Shown: positions 32,445 through 41,262 of the stretch, in pieces
Numbering within the stretch: position 1 is the first letter of the stretch
Layout of the letters: every line of letters begins with the position of its first letter
From: Oceaniovalibus sp. ACAM 378
GTDB lineage: Bacteria; Pseudomonadota; Alphaproteobacteria; Rhodobacterales; Rhodobacteraceae
DNA length: 64,000 nucleotides
Assembly: GCF_008085915.1 (NCBI RefSeq)
Contig: NZ_VSJK01000014.1
Span: forward strand, 62,001 to 126,000
Reading direction: 5' to 3'
The notes under the pieces: model-generated
What the model was told of the DNA's origin: nothing
The model's database searches: none
What the model saw: the letters and a program-made list of their open reading frames with translations, nothing else
Made by a program: the position numbers and the translations under genes

Positions 32445-33391
32445 TCGAACTGGATCCTTTTGTCGAGCGCGGCATAAGCGAGGTCGGCAAGCAGATTGGC
32501 GACCGCATAGGTCATCGCCATGACCAACGCGCCGGCCTGCAGCATCGGAAGGTCGCGGTTCTGGATCGCAAGGATCAGCTGGCGGCCGAGCCCGGGAAAC
32601 GAGAACACCTCTTCGACGACGATAACGCCGCCGATCAGGTAACCGACATCCAGCGCGATCACCGTGATTGCGGGCAAGAGCGAGTTTCGCAGGGCGTGAT
32701 TGACGATCACCCGCCGACGGCTGAGCCCCCGCAGACGAGCGGCCCGCACGAAATCGCTGCCAAGCGTATCGACCATCTCGGAGCGGACCATCCGGCTGAT
32801 ATGGGCCGTCAGTATGATGGTAAGTGTGATCACCGGCAAAGCGATGTGGTGCAGCGCATCCAGCGGATCGACAAGGAAGGATATATAACCAGACGCTGGG
32901 AAAAGCCCGACTGACGGCCCTGCGAGCCACACCAGCAACAGGGTCGCCAGAACGAATTCAGGCAGCGAGACTCCCAGATAACTGACGAAGGATACGGCAA
33001 GATCGGTGGCGCGCCCGCGCCGCAGCGCCGCCACGGCACCCAGTGGGATGCTGATCAGAACCACAAGGCCAAGTGAGAAACCGGCCAGCAGGGCGGAACG
33101 CCCGAACGCTTCCATGATCACCGGAGCAACCGGCTGACTTGTGCGCAGCGACGTTCCAAAATCACCCGTCAGGGCACCGGAAAGCCAGTGCCAGTATTGC
33201 ACCACTGCCGGTTCATCCAGCCCAAGCCGCGCGTTGAGCACGGCCAAGGCCTCCTCGGTCGCATATTCGCCCAGGATCATCTGGGCCGCATTGGCGGGAA
33301 GAACCTGTGTGACGCCGAACACGATCATCGAGACGACAATTGCCGTCAGGACCAAGTAGAACAGTCTCCGGATCAAGAATGTGACCGACAT
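32441..33391 (-). CDS. dppB: Peptide ABC importer permease (DppB)
   Basis: A 316-residue permease with about six helices. The start FLIRRLFYLVLTAIVVSMIVFGVTQVLP, the GLDEPAVVQYWHWLSGALTGDFG segment and the C-terminal GLGRQLILAIQNRDLPM stretch with YAALDKRIQ are characteristic of DppB. The EAA-like loop is RAARLRGLSRRRVIVNHALRN. It lies 24 bases after the binding-protein gene; unlike the other importers here there is no hairpin in this gap. Confidence 0.9.
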   Translation of the reverse strand: MSVTFLIRRLFYLVLTAIVVSMIVFGVTQVLPANAAQMILGEYATEEALAVLNARLGLDEPAVVQYWHWLSGALTGDFGTSLRTSQPVAPVIMEAFGRSALLAGFSLGLVVLISIPLGAVAALRRGRATDLAVSFVSYLGVSLPEFVLATLLLVWLAGPSVGLFPASGYISFLVDPLDALHHIALPVITLTIILTAHISRMVRSEMVDTLGSDFVRAARLRGLSRRRVIVNHALRNSLLPAITVIALDVGYLIGGVIVVEEVFSFPGLGRQLILAIQNRDLPMLQAGALVMAMTYAVANLLADLAYAALDKRIQFE

Positions 33392-33415
33392 TGCTGGTTT
33401 CCCCCGCCGTTTGCT

Positions 33416-34972
33416 TCAGCGCGCCGGAGCGCCTTCACCGAGCGAAACCATGTGAAGCCCGTAATTTGAGCCACGCGGGTGCTGTTTGTATCCCTCGACA
33501 TAATCCGCCTGGGCACCCAGCAGATCGAAGAAACAGGGGATCAGTGCCGGCACTTCGTCACGCATCATGGCCTGGGCATCGGCATAGAGTTCTGCGCGTT
33601 TTGAATCATCGATGGTGCGGTCGGCTGTTTCGATCAGCGCGTCGAATTCCGGATTGTTCCAGCGCGTTTCGTTCCAGGATGCCCCGGACGTGAACAAAAG
33701 GTTAAAGATCGCGCCCTCTGTCGGTTGCATATTGTAGAAACCCACATAAAAGCTGCCCTTCTTCCAGACCTGATCCAGATAGGAAGAGTGGTCCATCGTC
33801 TTGACCGAGATGTCGAATCCCGCCGGGCGGGCCATTTCACGCAAAACGACGGCCATGGCGCTGCGGTAGTCGGGCTTTGCCGAGGCAACGAGTTCGAGCG
33901 ACAACCCATCGGGATACCCGGCTTCAGCCAAAAGCGCCTTGGCCCCTTCGGGATCATAGGATTTATAGGGTGCGCCGGAATAGAAGCGATAGGCTTCATT
34001 CAAGGGTGAATCGTTGCCCGGCGTACCGTATCCTTCGGCCACCAGTTCGACCATCGCTTCGCGGTCGACAGACATGGCCAGCGCGGCGCGCACTCTCGGA
34101 TCGTTGAACGGTTCGACCGTGCAATCCATAACCACGTCAAGGAACCGGCCGGACGGGGTTCTTAACCCGGTGATTCCACTGGCGTCTGCGATGCGCGCAA
34201 AGTCGGTCGGCTGCACTTCCAGCAACATGTCGATCTCGCCCGCCAGCATGGCGGCTCCCGCGCCGGCGGCATCGGGGAAAGTGATGATTTCGACCCGGTC
34301 GAGCAGCGGTTGCCCGTCAAGGAAGTAATCCGGGTTCTTTTCGACCACCGCCCGCTGATCGGCTGAGAATTCGACCATGCGGAAGGGCCCGGATCCGAGC
34401 GGCGTCTGAGCAAGGCTTTCGAAATCGCCCTCTGCGATGGCGGCCGGAATGACTTTGGCCGTCGGATAACAGAGCGAAACGGGCAGATCGGCATAGGGAG
34501 ATTCGGTGCGGAAGATCACAGCAAAATCGCCGTCTGCCGTTACCTCGGCAATCGGGCCAAGGTTGCGGCTGCCCGGTGCGGCCGTTTCGGGATCAAGCAG
34601 TTTCTTGAACGATGCGACGACATCCGCGGATGTGACCGGTTCGCCATTCGAGAAAGTCGCGTTTTCGCGCAGTATGAAACGCCATTCGGTCGCGTCATCA
34701 TTGGCGCTCCATTCGGTTGCCAGATCGGGCTGGGCCGACATGTCCAAGCCAAGAGTCGTGAGGCCGGAGTAGAGCATTTCGGCGAGCATGTATTCAGAGT
34801 TGAGCCGCGTCAGCATCGGATTGAGCACGACAGGTGTGATGTTGAGCCCGACCCGAAGCGTCCCGCCCGCCATCTGGGCGTGGGCGATTTTGGGTGAAAA
34901 GCCCAGTGCCAGCGCACCCGAGGCGGCGCCGGTCAGAAGCAGATGGCGGCGTGATACGTTGAATTTGGTCAT
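33416..34972 (-). CDS. Peptide ABC importer substrate-binding protein (family 5, DppA-like)
   Basis: A 518-residue periplasmic binding protein with a Tat-like signal (SRRHLLLTGAASG, cleavage after AHA). Family 5 features: LRVGLNITPVVLNPML at the mature N-terminus, SGLTTLGLDMSAQPDLATEWSANDDATEWRFILRENATFSNGEP-type core in two consecutive strands, and DVVASFKKLLDPETA. These proteins bind peptides, opines, nickel-histidine or glutathione; the ligand cannot be told. The start overlaps the upstream M20 gene stop by ATGA. Together with dppB, dppC and the fused ATPase it forms a complete importer. Confidence 0.87.
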   Translation of the reverse strand: MTKFNVSRRHLLLTGAASGALALGFSPKIAHAQMAGGTLRVGLNITPVVLNPMLTRLNSEYMLAEMLYSGLTTLGLDMSAQPDLATEWSANDDATEWRFILRENATFSNGEPVTSADVVASFKKLLDPETAAPGSRNLGPIAEVTADGDFAVIFRTESPYADLPVSLCYPTAKVIPAAIAEGDFESLAQTPLGSGPFRMVEFSADQRAVVEKNPDYFLDGQPLLDRVEIITFPDAAGAGAAMLAGEIDMLLEVQPTDFARIADASGITGLRTPSGRFLDVVMDCTVEPFNDPRVRAALAMSVDREAMVELVAEGYGTPGNDSPLNEAYRFYSGAPYKSYDPEGAKALLAEAGYPDGLSLELVASAKPDYRSAMAVVLREMARPAGFDISVKTMDHSSYLDQVWKKGSFYVGFYNMQPTEGAIFNLLFTSGASWNETRWNNPEFDALIETADRTIDDSKRAELYADAQAMMRDEVPALIPCFFDLLGAQADYVEGYKQHPRGSNYGLHMVSLGEGAPAR

Positions 34973-36264
34973 TTTGCAGTCTCCTCAGTTGGGGTTGTGC
35001 CGCTCGTTCCTGTGGCGGCCGGTTTATCGAAGCTTTCAGGCGCGAAACCGGCGGAGAGGAACAGTTCGACCGCTCGCGACAGCTCGTTCAGGTCGGACAG
35101 GGTCGTGTGTTCGTCCGGACCGTGAACATTGCGTTCTGGCCTTGCGAGACCGCCAAGCAACATGTGACGTTGTCCGGCCTTCTGGACCCAGCCAAAATCC
35201 GAAGACGTTCCAGATCCGTAGCGGATGAAATCGTTTGGGGTCAGTCCAAAGGCTTTGGCGCGCGCGGCGGTCCAACGGTCTGTCGCAGGTCCATCGGGAT
35301 TGCCGACAGGGGGAAGGTGGCCGATGGTTTCCAGTGTCCAGATGCCATCGTCGAGCACCCCGGCGATGGCGGATTGTATTTCGCGTTCGGCAGCTTCGGC
35401 CGTTTCGTCGGGCGTGTATCGCCGGTTGATGACGATGTCGCACTGTCCCGGTATCGCCGATCCGCCAGACCCGGCGTGAATCGCGGTCAGCGTCAGTTTT
35501 GCGTGGATGGGACCGTCACTCCAGGGCGGCGGCGGCATGTTGGCGACGCGTGTTTTGACCTGTTGCGCAAGGGTTCTTAACGCCTCGATTGCGGGCAGGG
35601 CAAGGTCGATCGCGTTGATTCCGCGTTCCGGTTCGCCGGAATGGGCACTTTTTCCTTGGATGCGAAGTTGAAAGTTCAGAGATCCCATGCAGCCCGCCCA
35701 AATGCGTGGTTCGGCAGGTCCGTTCAGATTCAGCAGGACGTCCGGCAGGGTGCGGGTCTCAGCCAGATATCGGATTCCGGGATGGCGCCCGCCTTCTTCG
35801 TCGGTGCAGAACGCAAGGACCGGCCGAAAGGCCAGGGGTTTGCCGCGCAGCTGAAGCAGGGCGTCGCAAACGGCGACGATCGTCCCCTTCATATCGGCGG
35901 TTCCGCGCCCGAACACCTTTTCCCCGTCCAGGGTCACATCCAGGGGTGGATGCGTCCAGCCGTCACCGATCGCGGCGGTGTCGGTGTGGAAGTAGATCAG
36001 TGCCTCGGGAAGGTTCGGGCCGCCCATGTCGGGCCGAAGGATCAGGTTGATCCGCTCACCCCGCAGCCCGGCTGCTGACCACAGATCTTCCGGTACGACG
36101 ACCCGCTCCGAGCTGCACTCGAGCGGTGCAAAGATCTCTTCGACGAGATCGCATAGCGCACCGTAGTTCTCGCCGGGTGGCAGCGACGTATCGCAGGCTA
36201 CGAGCCGGGTAAGTTCACGCAACATTGTGCGCGATCTCGTTTCTATTTCAGAATCATCTTTCAT
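34969..36264 (-). CDS. M20-family peptidase/deacylase, complete metal site
   Basis: A 431-residue ArgE/DapE/CPG2-type zinc hydrolase. All ligands are visible: His and Asp in IYFHTDT, the bridging Asp in GRGTADMKG, catalytic Glu plus metal Glu in CTDEEGG, Glu in NGPAEPRIW and His in ERNVHGPDE. The lid/dimerisation domain holds GKSAHSGEPERGINAIDLA. It would cleave an N-acyl amino acid, dipeptide or carbamoyl compound brought in by the importer. First gene of the leftward operon. The start is ambiguous: the ATG at 36264 has no ribosome site and lies right behind a TATATAG box, whereas an in-frame ATG at 36225 (418 residues) leaves room for a leader. Confidence 0.85.
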   Translation of the reverse strand: MKDDSEIETRSRTMLRELTRLVACDTSLPPGENYGALCDLVEEIFAPLECSSERVVVPEDLWSAAGLRGERINLILRPDMGGPNLPEALIYFHTDTAAIGDGWTHPPLDVTLDGEKVFGRGTADMKGTIVAVCDALLQLRGKPLAFRPVLAFCTDEEGGRHPGIRYLAETRTLPDVLLNLNGPAEPRIWAGCMGSLNFQLRIQGKSAHSGEPERGINAIDLALPAIEALRTLAQQVKTRVANMPPPPWSDGPIHAKLTLTAIHAGSGGSAIPGQCDIVINRRYTPDETAEAAEREIQSAIAGVLDDGIWTLETIGHLPPVGNPDGPATDRWTAARAKAFGLTPNDFIRYGSGTSSDFGWVQKAGQRHMLLGGLARPERNVHGPDEHTTLSDLNELSRAVELFLSAGFAPESFDKPAATGTSGTTPTEETAK

Positions 36265-36311
36265 TACTATATAGAAAAGAGAAATGTGTAAGATGGCAAG
36301 TAGAAAGTATT
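36262..36311. promoter_or_regulatory. Divergent promoter/operator between the M20 gene and gntR-type regulator
   Basis: Only 47 bases separate the two possible start codons. The AT-rich palindrome CTATATAG (36267-36274), extended to TTCTATATAGTA read leftward, can serve as a -10 element for the leftward operon and lies where a GntR/UTRA regulator would bind. Assignment is inferred from position and composition. Confidence 0.4.
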
Positions 36312-37097
36312 ATGGACGCGAATTCTCCACCCCTGGACAGCCAGCGAACGACCCTTGAACTTGGCGGCGCGGTCAAGGCCACGACCCTGCACGAGCAGGT
36401 CAAGGAACGGATCATGAAACGGATCGTTCTGGGCGATTGGACGGAGGGTCATGTTATGCCCGCCGAAGCAGAACTTGCCCGGCTGCTGGACGTGTCCAGC
36501 GGCACCATCCGGCGGGCAATGCAGGATCTGGTCGCGCAAGGCGTTGTTACGCGGCGGCGGCGCACGGGTACGATTGTCACCGGGCGCACACCGCATCATA
36601 CTCTGGCCCGGTATTATCGTTACTACCGGCTCCATACGACGGCGGGTGTGTTGATCACCACGACAACGAGAGTCGTCGAAGCGATCCACAGAGCCGCCAC
36701 GCAGGCAGAGGCCGAAAGCTTGCGATGTAACGCCGGTGAACCGGTCTGCGCGATGGTGCGGGTACGCGAGGTCGAAGGCAGGCCGGTGATGATCGACCGC
36801 GTGGTGATCCCGCTTGCCATTGCGCCCGATCTACCGGATGAGCCGGGCAAAGCCCCGACGCATCTTTACACGTGGCTGCTGCAAGCCCACCGTGTTCGCC
36901 TGTCTGCCGTGCGTGAAGCAGTGACCGCCCGGCTGGCAACGGCACAGGATTGTGCGTTGTTGATGCTCGATCCGGACACGCCGCATGCTCTTCTCGATAT
37001 CGACGAAACCGGGTTCGACCAGCTCAACAATCCGATCTGCCTGATGCGGCACGCGGCACTGACCAGCGATTTTCACTATGTGAACGAGATCCGCTAG
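36312..37097 (+). CDS. GntR-family regulator with UTRA ligand-binding domain (HutC type)
   Basis: A 261-residue transcription factor. The winged helix (about 20-90) shows LHEQVKERIMKRIVLGDWTE, ELARLLDVSSGTIRRAMQDL and GVVTRRRRTGTIV. The C-terminal half is a UTRA domain, with AESLRCNAGEPVCAMVRVRE and RPVMIDRVVIPLAI. HutC-type proteins sense small molecules from the pathway they repress. Divergent to the peptidase/peptide-importer operon and separated by only 47 bases, it probably controls that operon and itself. It is followed by the TAXI importer, which it could also control. The frame runs upstream to 36225 but that part lies in the divergent gene. Confidence 0.85.
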   Translation: MDANSPPLDSQRTTLELGGAVKATTLHEQVKERIMKRIVLGDWTEGHVMPAEAELARLLDVSSGTIRRAMQDLVAQGVVTRRRRTGTIVTGRTPHHTLARYYRYYRLHTTAGVLITTTTRVVEAIHRAATQAEAESLRCNAGEPVCAMVRVREVEGRPVMIDRVVIPLAIAPDLPDEPGKAPTHLYTWLLQAHRVRLSAVREAVTARLATAQDCALLMLDPDTPHALLDIDETGFDQLNNPICLMRHAALTSDFHYVNEIR

Positions 37098-37364
37098 CTG
37101 ACGTTGCCCCGGGCCGGGAGATCAGGTGGCGGAACCGATGCAGCTTGTGGGATAGGGCGGGGGCGGCGGCCTTTCAGGTGCGGGATGCCCGGATGAAACG
37201 GCGAAAGACCGCCTTTTGCGGGCGTATTCCCAACCGAGATTTCCCAATGCGTGCTCTTGATATTCAGGGGGGAATGCTCAAGCATGTTTTACCTGCTTGG
37301 CGCTTCGCGTTGCTCGGGCACAGGCAATCCCCGCAAGGGAAGCCGACATTCAAGGGAGAACCAA

Positions 37365-38315
37365 ATGAACAAGTTTGTTACATCCGCAGCCGGCGCATTC
37401 GCCTTAGCGGTCAGCCTGACCGGCGCGGCCAAAGCGCAGGATTTCATCAACGTGCTGACCGGGGGAACATCGGGGGTTTACTATCCTCTGGGGGCCGGAC
37501 TGGCCAATATCTATGGTGAAAAGATCGACGGCGTACGCACTCAGGTGCAATCCACCAAGGCCAGCGTTGAAAACATGAACCTGATTCAGGATGGGCGCGG
37601 CGAAATCGCCTTTGCGCTTGGCGATACAGTTGCCGCCGCCTGGGCCGGCGACGAGGAAGCAGGCTTTCCGACCAAGCTGGACCAGCTGCGCGGGATTGCG
37701 GCGATCTATCCGAACTACATCCAGATCGTCGCGTCGAAAGAATCAGGCATTACCGATTTCGCAGGGCTTAAAGGCGCCAGCCTGTCGGTCGGCGCCCCTG
37801 CTTCGGGGACCGAGCTGAACGCCCGCGCAATCTTTGGCGCGATGGACATGTCCTATGAGGATCTGGGCAAAACCGAATATCTGCCATTCGCTGAATCGGT
37901 CGAGCTGATCAAGAACCGCCAGCTTGACGCGACACTGCAATCGGCTGGGCTTGGCGTGTCCTCGATCCGCGATCTTGCGTCGTCATTGCCGATCACCGTG
38001 GTCGCCGTTCCAGCCCAAGTGGCGGAAAATCTGGGCGCGCCCTATATCGCGGCCTCGATCCCGGCGGGCACCTATGACGGTCAGGACGCTGACGTGCCGA
38101 CCGTGGCGATCTCGAACTATCTTGTCACCAACGCAGGCGTCAGCGACGATATCGCCTATGCGATGACCAAGGAGCTGTTTGAAAACCTCGACACCCTGGC
38201 AGCATCGCATCAGGCGGCCAAGCTGATCAAGCTGGAGAATGCGCTGGACGGCATGCCGATCCCGCTGCATCCCGGAGCCGAGCGTTACTATCGCGAGAAG
38301 GGCATTTTGAAGTGA
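37365..38315 (+). CDS. TAXI-family TRAP transporter substrate-binding protein
   Basis: A 316-residue periplasmic protein with a Sec signal (MNKFVTSAAGAFALAVSLTG, cleaved after AKA). The mature protein shows the TAXI hallmarks INVLTGGTSGVYYPLGAGLA, QSTKASVENMNLIQDGRGEIAF and LKGASLSVGAPASGTELNAR. TAXI proteins deliver ligands such as glutamate to a fused TRAP permease. AAGGGAGAA precedes the ATG. It is followed by a strong hairpin and then its permease. Binding-site residues do not reveal the ligand. Confidence 0.88.
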   Translation: MNKFVTSAAGAFALAVSLTGAAKAQDFINVLTGGTSGVYYPLGAGLANIYGEKIDGVRTQVQSTKASVENMNLIQDGRGEIAFALGDTVAAAWAGDEEAGFPTKLDQLRGIAAIYPNYIQIVASKESGITDFAGLKGASLSVGAPASGTELNARAIFGAMDMSYEDLGKTEYLPFAESVELIKNRQLDATLQSAGLGVSSIRDLASSLPITVVAVPAQVAENLGAPYIAASIPAGTYDGQDADVPTVAISNYLVTNAGVSDDIAYAMTKELFENLDTLAASHQAAKLIKLENALDGMPIPLHPGAERYYREKGILK

Positions 38316-38321
38316 GCCCAA

Positions 38322-38370
38322 CGGGGCCGCGCTTGCCGCTTGTGGCGGCGCGGCCCCGCCTCTGGTTTTT
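38322..38370 (+). terminator. Strong hairpin with U-run between TAXI binding protein and permease genes
   Basis: CGGGGCCGCGC (38322-38332) and GCGCGGCCCCG (38348-38358) form a perfect 11-bp stem six bases after the stop codon, and TTTTT follows at 38366-38370. This is close to a classical intrinsic terminator, so only part of the transcripts should continue into the permease gene. Confidence 0.7.
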
Positions 38371-38412
38371 GACGAACGGGCTTTTGAACAATGGATTTTC
38401 GGGGAAACAACC

Positions 38413-40485
38413 ATGAGTAATCCAGCAACCCCGCCGCTTCCGGCCGAGGGTCACGGCGTCAGCTTTCCAACAGGGAACATCGGGCGAATCCTGTTCTGGA
38501 CCGCCGTGGTGTTTTCGCTTTTCCAGATCGGCACGGCATCCCACGTGATTGATCTTCCCAGCCAGATCGTCCGGGCGTTCCACGTCGGTTTTCTGACCTT
38601 TCTGACCTTTCCACTGGTCGCCTATGCCCGGTACGACGGGGCGTCGCTCCGTGCGCTGGCCTGGACGTTTGCCGCCGCAGGGGTTGCTGTGGCGCTTTAC
38701 CAGTGGTGGGAATACAAGCCGCTGATCCTGCGGGCCGGTCGGCCGCTGGACATTGATATTGTCTTTGGTGTGATCTCGCTCATTGTGGTATTCGCGGCGG
38801 CCTGGGCGATCATGGGGATTGCCCTGCCGATCATCGCGGGCGGTTTTCTGGCCTATTGCCTGATCGGAGAGTACCTTCCTTCGCCGTTCAATCACCGTGG
38901 ATACGGCTTTGGCCAGGTGATCGATCACATGACCTTTGGGACCGAAGGTATCTACGGCATTCCGGTCTATGTCTCGTCCACCTATATCTTTCTTTTCATC
39001 CTCTTCGGGTCGTTTCTGGAACGCGCCGGGATGATCCGGCTGTTCACCGATGTGGCGATGGGCCTTTTTGGGCATCGTCAGGGCGGGGCTGCCAAGGTCG
39101 CCGTCGTATCGTCGGGCCTGATGGGCACGATTTCGGGGTCAGGCGTCGCCAATGTGGTGACGACCGGACAGTTCACAATTCCGCTGATGAAACGCTTTGG
39201 CTATCGCCCCGCCTTCGCAGGCGGAGTCGAGGCAACGGCGTCGATGGGCGGGCAACTCATGCCGCCTGTGATGGGGGCCGTTGCCTTCATCATGGCCGAA
39301 ACGCTGGATGTTCAATATATCGAAATCGTACGCGCAGCGCTTATTCCTGCGATCCTTTATTTCCTGTCGGCTTTCTGGATCGTCCATCTGGAGGCCGGGC
39401 GGCACGGCTTGCGCGGTCTGTCCCGCGAAGAACTGCCCTCGGCAATGGACGCGATCCGCAAGAACTGGATGCTTCTGGTCCCGCTCGGTGTGTTGGTCTA
39501 TCTGCTTTTCGGCGGTTATACTCCGCTGTTTGCGGGCACCATCGGTCTGGGCCTGACCATCTTGCTGATCCTCGGCGGTTCTGCAGTTCTGAACCTTCCT
39601 GAAGGCATCTTCCGTATCATCTTCTGGGTTGCTCTTGGCCTCGTCGCGGCGGGATTTCTGCAATGGGGGACGAATGTGATTTTCGCCGCCATCGCGGTGC
39701 TGATCGCGGTGTCTGCCGTGACCCGCGGCGGGCGCGATACGCTGGCGCTGTGTCGCGACAGTCTGGGAGAAGGGGCCAAGACCGCGTTGCCGGTGGGCGT
39801 CGCCTGCGCGCTGGTTGGCGTGATCATCGGCACCATGACCCTGACGGGGGCTGCCAACACCTTTGGACAGTTCATTGTGACCGTCGGCCAGTCCAGCCTG
39901 TTCCTGTCGCTGATCCTGACGATGCTGACCTGTATCCTGCTGGGGATGGGGATACCGACAATCCCCAACTATATCATCACCTCGACCATCGCCGGGCCGG
40001 CGCTGCTGGCACTTGGCGTGCCGCTGATCGTCAGCCACATGTTTGTTTTCTACTTTGGCATCCTTGCCGATCTCACACCGCCCGTGGCGCTGGCCTGTTT
40101 TGCAGCGGCCCCCATCGCCAAGGAAAGCGGGCTGAAAATTTCGATGGAGGCCATCAAGGTGGCGGCGGCGGGTTTCATCATTCCGTTCATGGCCGTTTAT
40201 ACGCCTGCCCTGATGCTGCAGGATGGCGGACCGCTGGCAGAAGCGATCGGATATTGGCCCGCCGTAGTCTATGTGGTGTTGAAGACGGTCGTGTCGATCG
40301 GCCTGTGGGGCATTGCAGTGATCGGCTGGCTGGGACGCCCTCTGGGCTGGCCGCTGCGAGCGTTGGCGATGGTCGCGGCCTTCACGCTGGTCGCAGCACT
40401 GCCCCTGACGGATGAGGTGGGATTTGCCCTGACCGCCCTGTTTGTGGGCTGCGTATGGATGGGGCGGCGGAAGGTCACTGCGTGA
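38413..40485 (+). CDS. TAXI-type TRAP transporter fused permease (DctQM fusion)
   Basis: A 690-residue inner-membrane protein with roughly 17 hydrophobic segments. The N-terminal ~190 residues take the place of DctQ and the remainder is the DctM-like translocation unit, with GSFLERAGMIRLFTDVAMG, SGSGVANVVTTGQFTIPLMK and GGVEATASMGGQLMPPVMGA, all typical of 4TM/12TM TRAP fusions that pair with TAXI proteins. No ribosome site stronger than GGGGAAAC precedes the ATG. Its stop overlaps the GTG start of the DUF1850 gene, so the two are coupled. Confidence 0.9.
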   Translation: MSNPATPPLPAEGHGVSFPTGNIGRILFWTAVVFSLFQIGTASHVIDLPSQIVRAFHVGFLTFLTFPLVAYARYDGASLRALAWTFAAAGVAVALYQWWEYKPLILRAGRPLDIDIVFGVISLIVVFAAAWAIMGIALPIIAGGFLAYCLIGEYLPSPFNHRGYGFGQVIDHMTFGTEGIYGIPVYVSSTYIFLFILFGSFLERAGMIRLFTDVAMGLFGHRQGGAAKVAVVSSGLMGTISGSGVANVVTTGQFTIPLMKRFGYRPAFAGGVEATASMGGQLMPPVMGAVAFIMAETLDVQYIEIVRAALIPAILYFLSAFWIVHLEAGRHGLRGLSREELPSAMDAIRKNWMLLVPLGVLVYLLFGGYTPLFAGTIGLGLTILLILGGSAVLNLPEGIFRIIFWVALGLVAAGFLQWGTNVIFAAIAVLIAVSAVTRGGRDTLALCRDSLGEGAKTALPVGVACALVGVIIGTMTLTGAANTFGQFIVTVGQSSLFLSLILTMLTCILLGMGIPTIPNYIITSTIAGPALLALGVPLIVSHMFVFYFGILADLTPPVALACFAAAPIAKESGLKISMEAIKVAAAGFIIPFMAVYTPALMLQDGGPLAEAIGYWPAVVYVVLKTVVSIGLWGIAVIGWLGRPLGWPLRALAMVAAFTLVAALPLTDEVGFALTALFVGCVWMGRRKVTA

Positions 40486-40847
40486 GCTGTCTTGCGGTCG
40501 GGGCGGCGGTTCTGATGCTGACCACGCCGGACTTCCAGCTCAGCTGGACCCATTCGGTCGAACGTGTCGAATGGCAGGAAGACTGGCGCATCCACGACCA
40601 CGCGCTTTCCCTGACGGCGGCGCGGGTTCGCGGGTCCGGCGCAGGGATGGAGCCGGGCGAAAACGCGCGGTTCAGGGATGGCTGGTGGGAGTGGCCGGGA
40701 GATCTGCGGGTGCCCGCGCTGATCCTTGCAGCATCCGGTGCCACCGGCGCGGGCTGGACGCTCTGCGCGAACGGTGAGTGTCTTGATCTCGGCGCGCAAT
40801 CAGGCGAACCCATCGTTCTGAAACCCTGCGAGGGCGACACCCAATAG
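40482..40847 (+). CDS. DUF1850 protein, accessory to TAXI TRAP transporter
   Basis: A 121-residue protein beginning at a GTG that overlaps the permease stop (GTGA). After a short hydrophobic N-terminus (VSCLAVGAAVLML) comes FQLSWTHSVERVEWQEDW, the SxxHSVExxxWxE motif that defines DUF1850, and a WGxGMEPGE-like segment. DUF1850 genes are regularly found after TAXI permeases, and an envelope role in the transporter is suspected but unproven. The in-frame ATG at 40455 lies inside the permease gene and is not used here. Confidence 0.75.
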   Translation: MSCLAVGAAVLMLTTPDFQLSWTHSVERVEWQEDWRIHDHALSLTAARVRGSGAGMEPGENARFRDGWWEWPGDLRVPALILAASGATGAGWTLCANGECLDLGAQSGEPIVLKPCEGDTQ

Positions 40848-41262
40848 CCTTCGGCGGTGCCCCGGCGGGGGTATCCACTCCCGTTTCGTCAGATGCGCGT
40901 CTCAGGCATACCGATGCCGGCAGGGCTTCGTTGCGCGCGATGGCGCCCCCGTGTGGCTGGCTTCCCGGGGCGGGCGTTTCTGCGTGGTGGGATGACGGTA
41001 TGGGCGCTTCCCGGTCGATCCCGAGTTGGATCTTACGCCAGACGCGCCACTTGGAGCTGCCCATTGCCCGGCAATCGAAACGCAGTTTTGATGAGATGAA
41101 CCTTGCGCGGGAGTGGTGCAACACAGCCCGTGGAGTGTGAAAACCCTCGAGAAATCAAATCTTTCCGCAGCGGTGCTGATCGACGGCACCCCGGCGCGGG
41201 GTGTCACGACGGCGTGTTGCGTGTTACCCGTCAATCTTACAGGCAAAAAGGATAATTTTATA
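40848..41262. other. 415-base stretch without a called gene
   Basis: Two short GC-rich hairpins can be drawn, GCCCCGGCGGGG shortly after the DUF1850 stop and CACCCCGGCGCGGGGTG around 41188-41204; neither has a U-run. Open frames on both strands are arginine-rich and unlike known proteins. Likely the end of the TAXI operon and the promoter region of the next gene. Confidence 0.4.

Noticed and set aside
40857-41205. Two similar CCCCGGCG-type hairpins as a repeat family
   Set aside because: The match is short and explained by GC-rich composition; arms differ and no third copy was seen.
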